Shown: piece after piece, positions 1 through 5,646 of the stretch
How the letters are laid out: each line of letters starts with the position of its first letter
How positions within the stretch are numbered: position 1 is the first letter of the stretch
DNA from: UBA1672 sp964015995
Lineage (GTDB): Bacteria > Pseudomonadota > Alphaproteobacteria > Micavibrionales > Micavibrionaceae
DNA length: 9,721 bases
Direction of reading: 5' to 3'
NCBI GenBank assembly: GCA_964015995.1
Contig: CAXHFH010000089.1
Location: 1 to 9,721 of the forward strand
Notes under the pieces: model-generated
Seen by the model: only the letters and a program-made list of their open reading frames with translations
What the model was told of the DNA's origin: nothing
Databases searched by the model: none
Program-made: the position numbers and the translations under genes

Positions 1-45
1 ACACCTCTGGATTCGTCGGCAGCGTCAGATGTGTATAAGAGACAG
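1..45. other. Illumina/Nextera adapter left on contig end (not genomic)
   Basis: Positions 13-45 match the Nextera read-1 transposase adapter exactly as I remember it, ending in the 19-base Tn5 mosaic end AGATGTGTATAAGAGACAG at 27-45. In front of it, ACAC (1-4) matches the end of the P5 oligonucleotide and CTCTGGAT (5-12) sits where the 8-base i5 index belongs. The order P5 end, index, read-1 sequence, mosaic end is that of a library molecule. These bases should be trimmed. They are not a Tn5 insertion, because there is no transposase and no genomic sequence outside the mosaic end. Confidence 0.97.
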
Positions 46-305
46 GGGCAATTCATGCCAATCGGCTCCACCACGATTACCTTGCCCTTTAGATAGGAAA
101 GCTGAAATTCCTGCCCTTCTTGATCAATTAATGTCAAATCGGGGTATGCTTGCCCCACAATCGGCGGCCATGGATGCGGTCTGTTTTGTGCTTTGGCAAC
201 CACGCTATCAAACATACCTGTGCCGCTTAATATCCATATCACAGGAAGAATAAACATCGGCATCATCAAAAGAAAAGTACGAGCGAGCGGGCTTTGTTTG
301 GACAT
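46..305 (-). CDS. Membrane-anchored thioredoxin-like protein, 5' fragment
   Basis: This is a minus-strand gene whose ATG is at 303-305. It is cut off at position 46 by the adapter, so only the first 86 residues are visible. Residues 11-29 form one hydrophobic segment (LLMMPMFILPVIWIL region), either an uncleaved signal anchor or a signal peptide. From about residue 50 the pattern VGQAYPDLTLIDQEG, then QLSYLKGKVIVVE, matches the start of an AhpC/TSA-Redoxin or TlpA/SCO1-type thioredoxin fold. The last visible residues are MNC followed by a CC- codon (Pro), where the redox-active Cys-x-x-Cys usually begins, but the second cysteine is not visible. An AGGAA ribosome-binding site lies about 9 bases before the ATG. 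The likely role is a periplasm-facing thiol-disulfide or peroxide function. The exact subfamily cannot be decided from this fragment. Confidence 0.75.
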
Positions 306-479
306 TATATAAGGTTCCTGCAGTTTTTACGCTTAAAGTGTACCAGACCCGTAAAATTTAAATCAAATACAGATCTAATTTTCCGTGTATTTAATTGAAA
401 ATAAAGGAAAAAATGCAATAAAATCAAAACGATAGTATTTGTCATAATGTTCGATATGTGTTGAGATAAGGATAGGGAT

Positions 480-495
480 ATATGCAAAAGCATAT
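480..495. repeat. Short inverted repeat in AT-rich intergenic gap
   Basis: ATATGC (480-485) and GCATAT (490-495) form a 6-bp inverted repeat around AAAA. It lies in the 232-bp AT-rich gap between the divergent thioredoxin-like gene and the exported-protein gene at 538. It could be an operator half-site pair or a leader hairpin; nothing else supports either. Elsewhere in the gap I see a TTGTCA (439-444) that resembles a -35 box but no convincing -10 at 16-18 bp. Confidence 0.25.
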
Positions 496-537
496 CTACC
501 CAAAATTTAAAACTAGACGTTTTCATGGTGAAAAGAA

Positions 538-1041
538 ATGGGTCAATACAATTCAGAAATCGATACTTTCTCTCGTTGTTCAGTGTCTCTGTTCAAAAAG
601 TATCAAAGCGCCTTCACGCTTCTTGTATTCCTATTTGTTTTCTCCGTCGGGACCGCTTGGTCTTATGTCTATGACGATGATTACTCAGATTTCAACAGTG
701 TTTCACATGAAACACTGAAGTTTGAAAAACGTTCTTCCTCTGCCGTTGGTGATGTGTGTACACCCTTGCTCAACACTCTTCATCACACCCCTCCAACATT
801 ATCCACGGCCAGATCCCAACGCTCGGTTGGTAAAATTGCTGCATTAGGAATGATGCTCGGTGCTCGCTTCGCTCTCGAGCCTAAGCTTCAAGACAATGCC
901 AGTGTACTCAATGTTGATGCTATCCTAGAGCATCACGTCAAAGTAACGCGCAAGCCCGCGCTTCATTCTGCTCAAACGATCGCGGCTTATCGTTCATGCC
1001 TGAAAAATCAGGCTTTGGCACAGAATACACTGACAAAGTAA
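538..1041 (+). CDS. Small exported or membrane-anchored protein of unknown function
   Basis: This 167-residue protein is not recognised. Residues 1-23 are polar with K20-K21, and 24-44 are strongly hydrophobic (SAFTLLVFLFVFSVGTAW), giving a signal peptide or single membrane anchor. A DDDYSD acidic stretch follows. The rest (about 50-167) is presumably extracytoplasmic, with C74 and C154 as possible disulfide partners and a conserved-looking stretch SVGKIAALGMMLGARFALEP at 96-115. The ATG at 538 is the first in-frame start after a stop at 529-531 and has a GGTGA ribosome-binding site 6 bases upstream. A strong intrinsic terminator lies 55 bases after the stop, so the gene looks monocistronic. 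Codons 54-59 (SVSHET) encode a parS-like palindrome, so part of this sequence may be constrained by DNA binding rather than by protein function. Confidence 0.75.
   Translation: MGQYNSEIDTFSRCSVSLFKKYQSAFTLLVFLFVFSVGTAWSYVYDDDYSDFNSVSHETLKFEKRSSSAVGDVCTPLLNTLHHTPPTLSTARSQRSVGKIAALGMMLGARFALEPKLQDNASVLNVDAILEHHVKVTRKPALHSAQTIAAYRSCLKNQALAQNTLTK
699..714. promoter_or_regulatory. parS: parS-like ParB binding site
   Basis: TGTTTCACATGAAACA differs from the widely conserved bacterial parS consensus TGTTTCACGTGAAACA at one central base. The palindrome extends three base pairs on each side (696-717), with only the central pair not matching, so 10 of 11 pairs are complementary. It lies inside the coding sequence at 538-1041. 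ParB (Spo0J) would bind here and spread, loading the segregation/condensin machinery near the origin. Support comes from a second site at 3378 and from mnmE, mnmG and rsmG in the same window. The central mismatch may weaken binding. Confidence 0.7.
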
Positions 1042-1095
1042 CTTAATGTAGAGAAGTGCTTGCACTTTCAAGTGAAATTATGTCCCTTGCTTGCT

Positions 1096-1136
1096 GGTCG
1101 TTCTGTAGCTTTATTAGCTCAGGACGACCCTTTTTT
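1096..1136 (+). terminator. Rho-independent terminator after the exported-protein gene
   Basis: GGTCGTTCTG (1096-1105) pairs with CAGGACGACC (1120-1129), with one G-U pair. After a one-base bulge an inner AGCT/AGCT stem closes on a TTATT loop. C1130 and then TTTTTT (1131-1136) follow at once. The hairpin plus T-run works on the plus strand only: on the minus strand the sequence after the stem has no T-run. It would end transcription of the gene at 538-1041 before the convergent zinc-finger gene, whose stop codon is at 1178-1180. Confidence 0.88.
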
Positions 1137-1177
1137 GTTCAAGTTAAATAGCAAGAAAGAGGGCGTAAGCACCTGTT

Positions 1178-2914
1178 TTAAAATATGCTTAGTAATTGCA
1201 TATACCAAGAAGGCGCTGTTCCTGTTTGCGGGCTGATTGCGACAACAGCTATGAAAATCGCGAGGGATAATACGATATTCCAATAGGCCACTTGCCCCAG
1301 TTTTGGGGGCGCTGTTTTTATGCCGCCGGGTAATAACATCGCCATGGTTTTCTTAATGGCAGATTCCGCCGTCATTTGAATCGCCATCACACCGATATAC
1401 ATCGTCGCCAAAAGAACAATCCCATCAACAAAAGCATGCAGGATTGTGTTTGGAACATGCCCGATTAAACCCTCACGAAGAGGGGTTAGGAAATAAATTC
1501 CGAAAATCACAAGATTTACCAATGCTGATATTCCTAAGCCCACCATACGCGGCTTTTTCGTGATATTTTTAAGGGCGCGGTCAGATAGGGTAATGATTTC
1601 GTCGATTTTGCTGTCAGATAAACCCAGCATGTTGGCTTGCTTGAGCTTGTCTTTTGCCTTTTTGACAGAGCCTGTGGCCGTAAACACGATACCTTCTTTT
1701 ACTGTGCGATATTCACCGGCCATCTTTAAATTTTCATGGACATCACCGCGTAATTCGGCGGCGTCATGAAGTTTGCGGACGCCATTTTTTATCAGGTCAT
1801 CAATAAAGGGGGAGACATGCTCAAGAGATGCCTGGTTACCGAACAAAAAGGTGTAATAGCTTTTATCGTTGATGACATATTCAAGGTGACCATAAGGAAG
1901 AATAACTTCGAATAAAATAGGGATGCGCAAATCTTGGCGTTTATCTGCTAATTCCTGTTCTTTGGCTTTTTCTTCATCATCATGGTTAACGACACTAACG
2001 TGATCTTGCGCGACTTTTATCTCTGCATATTCTTTGATTTTATCGCCATATTTTTCAATCATCGCGACAACTTTGTCCGGCAGCTTATCTCTTGGGTAAT
2101 CGAATGCTGTGCGCGCCTGAATTTCAACTGTATGGATCATGCTGCTCCAGGCGTTCCCTTGGCAATTCGGGCATACTGTTGTGCCGCGGCTTCGACAAGT
2201 TTTGCATTGCGCGCGGCCTGATTGTGCACAAAGATTGCATCCTATTTTACCGCGACCATGACAAATGGGGCATTGTATACGCTGCCCGTTTTGACCGGTC
2301 ACCATCTGTGCGCCGTTACAATGGCTACAGTGCGTCATCGCGGTTCCGTGGCATCGTGGACAGGGGGAAACGCCCTTACCACCGCAAGGCAAACATGTGA
2401 CATTACCCGTGGTTTTACAGGTTTGACAGGGCTCTTGAACGGCAAATTCTTTTTTCCAAAATGGTAGGGGCACAACAACGCCGTCAACAGCAAAGCCCCG
2501 ATCAGGCCTATTAAGGAAGGTGTCGCGTATTTGCTTTTCCATGTCCTTATCTTTGTGTAGCGTTAAATAGGCCTTCGTCATGGCCTCTCTCGCCGCGATT
2601 TCGTTATCGACTTTTATCATGCCCTGTACACGACCGGGAACACGCCGGTTGGTAAGCTTGGTCATGATATTGAGCATTGTTTCCGCTTGGAAATGTAATA
2701 TCTCGCCCTCAAATTCCTCTAGAGTAACGCTTTCCGGGTCACATTGATTACCTTTTACCAATGACTTGATTTGTTTAAGGGCATGATCTTTATACTCATC
2801 ACTGATCTTGATGCGTTCAATCGCCGTGTCGAGAGATTGCTCAGGCTCTTGCGCTTCAATGGGTGGTGGGATTGGTGGAATTTCTGAGTTGTCGGTCACT
2901 GGCTTCTTTCCCAA
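1178..2914 (-). CDS. Membrane protein with DnaJ-like CxxC zinc-finger array
   Basis: This is a 578-residue protein. Residues 1-25 are Pro/Glu-rich, and 26-135 are probably helical. Eight CxxC motifs then start at C163, C174, C185, C196, C215, C226, C237 and C248. Spacing is exactly 11 residues except for one 19-residue step. Several carry the CxxCxGxG form of the DnaJ cysteine-rich domain, enough for four zinc sites. No J domain (HPD) is visible. Residues 270-450 are a charged mixed region. Three predicted membrane helices lie at about 458-478, 493-515 and 543-563, so the zinc-finger part is probably cytoplasmic. By analogy with DnaJ-type fingers it may bind unfolded protein or a partner, but its function is unknown. 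The start is uncertain: the reading frame is open back to a stop just before it, the only usual start codon is TTG at 2912-2914, and no good ribosome-binding site precedes it. The first internal Met is near residue 80. Confidence 0.85.
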   Translation of the reverse strand: MGKKPVTDNSEIPPIPPPIEAQEPEQSLDTAIERIKISDEYKDHALKQIKSLVKGNQCDPESVTLEEFEGEILHFQAETMLNIMTKLTNRRVPGRVQGMIKVDNEIAAREAMTKAYLTLHKDKDMEKQIRDTFLNRPDRGFAVDGVVVPLPFWKKEFAVQEPCQTCKTTGNVTCLPCGGKGVSPCPRCHGTAMTHCSHCNGAQMVTGQNGQRIQCPICHGRGKIGCNLCAQSGRAQCKTCRSRGTTVCPNCQGNAWSSMIHTVEIQARTAFDYPRDKLPDKVVAMIEKYGDKIKEYAEIKVAQDHVSVVNHDDEEKAKEQELADKRQDLRIPILFEVILPYGHLEYVINDKSYYTFLFGNQASLEHVSPFIDDLIKNGVRKLHDAAELRGDVHENLKMAGEYRTVKEGIVFTATGSVKKAKDKLKQANMLGLSDSKIDEIITLSDRALKNITKKPRMVGLGISALVNLVIFGIYFLTPLREGLIGHVPNTILHAFVDGIVLLATMYIGVMAIQMTAESAIKKTMAMLLPGGIKTAPPKLGQVAYWNIVLSLAIFIAVVAISPQTGTAPSWYMQLLSIF

Positions 2915-2927
2915 AATTCTGTATAAC

Positions 2928-2940
2928 AGTATTGAATACT
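2928..2940. promoter_or_regulatory. Palindrome in divergent intergenic gap, candidate operator
   Basis: AGTATT-G-AATACT is a perfect 6-bp inverted repeat centred on one base. It lies in the 55-bp gap between the zinc-finger gene (minus) and the DUF6489-mnmE pair (plus). A -10-like TATAAC for the plus strand is at 2922-2927, but no good -35 is seen at 16-18 bp. The site could be an operator affecting both directions; this is inferred from position and symmetry only. Confidence 0.3.
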
Positions 2941-2969
2941 TACCTTACTCAATCCAAGGACATGAGACA

Positions 2970-3227
2970 ATGAAATTCAAATTTGATATCGAATGCACAC
3001 CCGAAGAGGCGCGCGCTTTCTTAGGCTTGCCAGACATCGCACCGATGCAAGAACGTATGATGGAAGAGCTGGAAGGCCGCCTGCAGGAAAACATTAGAAA
3101 CCTAAGCCCGGAAGAAATGGTGAAAACATGGATGCCCGCAACGATGCAGGGGATCGGCGAAATGCAGAAAATGTTCTGGTCACAGATGGGCGTGAACGAG
3201 CCAAAGCAGTCAGATAAAGATGAGTAA
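2970..3227 (+). CDS. DUF6489-like small protein, overlaps mnmE
   Basis: This is an 85-residue acidic, helical, Met/Glu-rich protein with no membrane segment. Its opening (MKFKFDIECTPEEARAFLGL, then PDIAPMQERMMEE) has the CTPEEARxFLGLPD pattern I associate with the DUF6489 family of alphaproteobacteria; this is from memory and unchecked. The family has no known function that I can name. I chose the ATG at 2970 because AAGGA (2956-2960) sits 9 bases before it. The longer frame opening at 2808 runs antisense through the zinc-finger gene and lacks such a site. Its last 8 bases overlap the start of mnmE, so the two are probably co-transcribed and translationally coupled. Confidence 0.85.
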   Translation: MKFKFDIECTPEEARAFLGLPDIAPMQERMMEELEGRLQENIRNLSPEEMVKTWMPATMQGIGEMQKMFWSQMGVNEPKQSDKDE

Positions 3228-4557
3228 GACAATATATGCATTGGCGAGCGCACGCGGACAGGCCGGAGTAGCGGTAGTTCGTGTGTCAGGGCCGCAAGCT
3301 TTTGAGAGCTTAAAACTGCTGAGCGATAATAAAGACATTCCGTTTCGCAAGGCGATATTGTGTAAACTAATACGTCCCGTTTCACGTGAAACACTCGACC
3401 AAGCCATCACAATTGCGTTTAACGCGCCACATAGCTACACAGGGGAGGATGTCGTTGAATACCACTTGCATGGTGGCCGTGCGGTGGTTGATGGTGTTCT
3501 GGGGGCTTTGTCTGCGCAAAAAAATCACCGTATGGCCGAGGCGGGAGAGTTTACGCGCCGTGCCTTTGAAAACGGCAAGATGGATCTGACGGAAGCCGAG
3601 GCGGTGGCGGACTTAATCCATGCTGAGACCGCGCTACAGAAGGCTCAGGCTTTATCACAGATGGGCGGCGCACTCGCGGATATGTATGAAGACTGGCGCG
3701 TACGCCTAACGAAAATTTTAGCGTACGTAGAGGCAGAATTAGAATTTCCCGATGAAGATATGCCGGATGATATTCTTGATACAATCCGTCCGCAAATCGA
3801 AACATTAAGCGCGGATATAGATGTGCATTTGAATGACAATCGTAGAGGGGAACGCTTGCGTGATGGTATTCATGTGGCCGTGATTGGTGCGCCAAATGCG
3901 GGGAAGTCCAGTCTTGTGAACGCGCTGGCGCAGCGCGATGTTGCGATTGTGTCGGATATCGCAGGAACAACCCGCGACGTGATTGAGGCGCATCTGGATA
4001 TTGCGGGATACCCTGTTATTTTATCAGATACGGCAGGATTAAGGCCTGATCAAATCGGCAATGAGGGGCAGGATTCGATTGAATCAGAAGGAATTAAGCG
4101 CGCTTTAAAAACCGCTAAAAACGCCGATATTCGGGTGATTGTGTATGACGGCACATCAAAAACGCTTGATGAGCATAGTTATGCGTTGGAAAAACAGGAT
4201 AATACCATTGCGATTATCAATAAGGCCGATCAAAAGGTACTTTTAGATCATCCTGATGATCTTTTGCGCATTTCTGTGAATGATAATGAGAATATTGCAA
4301 AATTTCTGTCATTGCTTACGGAATCGATTGAATCTCTGGTCGGTGTATCAGAAGCACCCGCCCTTACCCGTCAGCGTCACCGCGAAGCCTTAACGGCGTG
4401 CCGCGCATCATTAGAGCGTTGTATGAACGCCGCTTTGCCAGAGTTGACGGCAGAAGATCTAAGGTTGGCGATACGTGATTTGGGGCGCATTACAGGCAAG
4501 GTTGATGTTGAAGACTTGCTGGACGTGGTGTTCAGGGATTTTTGTATCGGGAAGTGA
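3220..4557 (+). CDS. mnmE: tRNA uridine-5-carboxymethylaminomethyl modification GTPase MnmE
   Basis: MnmE (TrmE) is a 445-residue, potassium-stimulated GTPase. With MnmG it installs the (carboxymethyl)aminomethyl group at C5 of wobble U34 in a set of tRNAs in the cytoplasm. The N-terminal tetrahydrofolate-binding domain covers about 1-120 (TIYALASARGQAGVAVVRVSG; SYTGEDVVEYHLHGG; EAGEFTRRAFENGKMDL), followed by a helical domain. The embedded G domain has a P-loop GAPNAGKS at 223-230, GTTRD at 249-253, DTAG at 270-273 and NKAD at 334-337. The essential C-terminal CIGK is at 442-445. E288 takes the place of the catalytic glutamate that follows G3. The stretch between DTAGLR and the next conserved Gly is about six residues longer than I recall for E. 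coli. The start overlaps the upstream gene by 8 bp. Codons 53-58 hold a parS site. Its stop abuts the stop of the convergent pseudogene-like locus. Confidence 0.98.
   Translation: MSKTIYALASARGQAGVAVVRVSGPQAFESLKLLSDNKDIPFRKAILCKLIRPVSRETLDQAITIAFNAPHSYTGEDVVEYHLHGGRAVVDGVLGALSAQKNHRMAEAGEFTRRAFENGKMDLTEAEAVADLIHAETALQKAQALSQMGGALADMYEDWRVRLTKILAYVEAELEFPDEDMPDDILDTIRPQIETLSADIDVHLNDNRRGERLRDGIHVAVIGAPNAGKSSLVNALAQRDVAIVSDIAGTTRDVIEAHLDIAGYPVILSDTAGLRPDQIGNEGQDSIESEGIKRALKTAKNADIRVIVYDGTSKTLDEHSYALEKQDNTIAIINKADQKVLLDHPDDLLRISVNDNENIAKFLSLLTESIESLVGVSEAPALTRQRHREALTACRASLERCMNAALPELTAEDLRLAIRDLGRITGKVDVEDLLDVVFRDFCIGK
3378..3393. promoter_or_regulatory. parS: parS site inside mnmE
   Basis: CGTTTCACGTGAAACA matches the bacterial parS consensus TGTTTCACGTGAAACA at 15 of 16 positions; the only difference is the outermost first base. 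Positions 3379-3392 form a perfect 14-bp palindrome. It occupies mnmE codons 53-58 and is read in the same phase as the site at 699 (V-S-R/H-E-T-L). That part of the MnmE N-terminal domain is variable in the family, so it can tolerate the constraint. By simple counting, a 15/16-or-better match is expected about once in 10,000 windows of this size, so chance is an unlikely explanation for two. Confidence 0.88.
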
Positions 4558-4963
4558 TTAAAGGCTGAGTGTGCCTTTGGGGTTTTTAATTTCCTCAAGC
4601 GCAGCAAAATAAGGCCTGCAGAGATCCTCCATCCAACGTTGATCCGGATAACGATCATTAACTTCCTTGAGTTTGTATGTTTTATCAATGGCATCAACAT
4701 CAAGTAAAAACTGATCATACGCATCATCGGGGGACATGTCGCCGAGGGCTTGGCGCATAAAATAATATCCTGTGGCATGAGCATAGGAAACGCCCGGGTA
4801 ATAATCATCGTTTTTGGTTGGTTTAAGCGGGGATGTGGGGGAAGTCTATGCCGCCATTCAAGCGGCCTGCTTCTATCAGCTCTGTTACGAGATGTTGCCC
4901 CTCATTGCCAAAGGCTTCAGTAAAACGCGCTTTTAAGTCTTGTCCTTGTTGATGGACGTTCAT
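4558..4963 (-). pseudogene. Frameshifted tandem paralogue of the 4984-5541 gene
   Basis: The ATG at 4961-4963 has a good AAGGA ribosome-binding site 6 bases upstream and lies 20 bp after the stop of the upstream paralogue. The frame runs 46 codons and stops at 4823-4825. Removing one base from the run of five G on the plus strand (4837-4841; CCCCC in the coding strand) joins it to the second frame, which runs to a TAA at 4558-4560. The repaired product is 134 residues and aligns end to end with residues about 42-156 of the neighbour: LKARFTEAFGNEG with LRDAFSENFGKDG, LNGG with LNGG, YYPGVSYAHATGYYFMRQAL with FFPGMEYSIPLSFYFVRRAL, DDAYDQFLLDV with AHAYDIFVNDV, and RW...LEEI at the end. Both halves still look protein-like, so the break is recent, a sequencing error, or bypassed by +1 slippage. 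The function is unknown. Its stop codon directly abuts that of mnmE. Confidence 0.8.
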
Positions 4964-4983
4964 GCCGTTTCCTTGTTTTATAC

Positions 4984-5541
4984 CTACAGTGGGGTAGAGT
5001 CGTTTGTGGTATCTCTATCGTCATAATGATCATGCGTCTGCGTTCCCACCATTTCCGCGTTGGCTTCCGGTGAAGGCTCCAGAGCGTTTATTTCCTCTAG
5101 GCGTGGGTCTGCAAGGCTTTCGATAAACCAACGTGTTGGTACGCGTTCAATGTCTGTTTCGTTCTTTTCGGCGTATGACATGACATCATTAACGAAAATA
5201 TCATAAGCATGCGCAGGTGTTTCGGTTTCTAATGCGCGCCGCACAAAATAAAAGCTGAGCGGGATAGAATATTCCATACCCGGAAAGAAGTTTTCCGGAT
5301 TGCTTGGGTTATCTCCGCCGTTAAGTTCTTCAGATGTGACGAGTGTGCCTAAGATTTTATCGCCATCTTTGCCGAAGTTTTCTGAAAAGGCATCTCTTAG
5401 TTCTTGCGCATCTTCCATTGTGGTGATGCGGTCGTCGTGGTGATGTTTGGCACCAATCATGACTTCGAGAATGTCGAAATAATTTCTGACATTGGCTTCC
5501 CATGCGCTCATCAACGGATTATCAAGACCCCAAAATTTCAT
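4984..5541 (-). CDS. Unknown protein, intact member of a tandem paralogous pair
   Basis: This is a 185-residue soluble protein, not recognised, with no signal peptide or membrane segment. Residues 1-41 (MKFWGLDNPLMSAWE..., with KHHHDD at 32-37) are absent from the paralogue. Residues about 42-156 are the shared domain, with motifs FG at 56-57, LNGG at 73-76, FFPGMEYSI at 85-93, YFVRRAL at 98-104, AYDIFVNDV at 112-120 and RWFIESLADPRLEEI at 137-151. The C-terminal tail (157-185) is low-complexity and acidic, with HDHYDDRDTTNDS. The ATG at 5539-5541 is preceded by AAGG about 10 bases upstream. It is probably co-transcribed with the frameshifted copy 20 bp downstream and is divergent from mnmG. 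The His/Asp-rich stretches could bind metal, but nothing proves it. Confidence 0.8.
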   Translation of the reverse strand: MKFWGLDNPLMSAWEANVRNYFDILEVMIGAKHHHDDRITTMEDAQELRDAFSENFGKDGDKILGTLVTSEELNGGDNPSNPENFFPGMEYSIPLSFYFVRRALETETPAHAYDIFVNDVMSYAEKNETDIERVPTRWFIESLADPRLEEINALEPSPEANAEMVGTQTHDHYDDRDTTNDSTPL

Positions 5542-5571
5542 ACGTGTAAAACCTTAATCTGTTATTCTTCA

Positions 5572-5600
5572 TTGTCTTTTGCTTTATTCTGGCAAATTAT
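5572..5600 (+). promoter_or_regulatory. Weak candidate sigma70-type promoter for mnmG
   Basis: TTGTCT (5572-5577) and AATTAT (5595-5600) each match the housekeeping boxes at 4 of 6 positions, with 17 bp between them. Transcription would start near 5607, leaving about 40 bases before the chosen mnmG ATG. It lies in the gap between mnmG and the divergent unknown gene. Both boxes are poor, so this is tentative. Confidence 0.3.
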
Positions 5601-5646
5601 GCAAGAAAACGGTATAACGCGCCAGAAGAATTACGGATTTTTGAAG

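Noticed and set aside
29..253. Plus-strand open frame beginning MCIRDR
   Set aside because: Its start lies in the Nextera adapter, and the rest is antisense to the thioredoxin-like gene fragment.
305..526. 73-codon minus-strand frame whose TAA overlaps the ATG of the thioredoxin-like gene (TAATG)
   Set aside because: The coupling-like overlap is suggestive, but there is no ribosome-binding site at its ATG and it is built from AT-rich intergenic sequence with low-complexity hydrophobic residues.
482..718. 78-codon plus-strand frame
   Set aside because: It overlaps the better-supported gene at 538 in another frame, and its translation shows no coherent domain.
799..807. DnaA-box-like TTATCCACG
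   Set aside because: One mismatch to TTATCCACA and isolated; other TTATCC-like words (for example near 8350 and 4645) are weaker and scattered. No box cluster or AT-rich unwinding region, so no replication origin is called in this window.
2808..2969. N-terminal extension of the DUF6489-type gene
   Set aside because: It runs antisense through the start of the zinc-finger gene. The ATG at 2970 has a good ribosome-binding site and gives the expected family start.
3551..3970. Long minus-strand frames inside mnmE and mnmG
   Set aside because: They are shadows of the strongly supported plus-strand genes and show no recognisable domain or ribosome-binding site.
5404..5646. 81-residue N-terminal extension of mnmG
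   Set aside because: The part from 5404 to 5541 is antisense to the unknown gene, and known MnmG proteins start just before the VGGGHAGCEAA motif.
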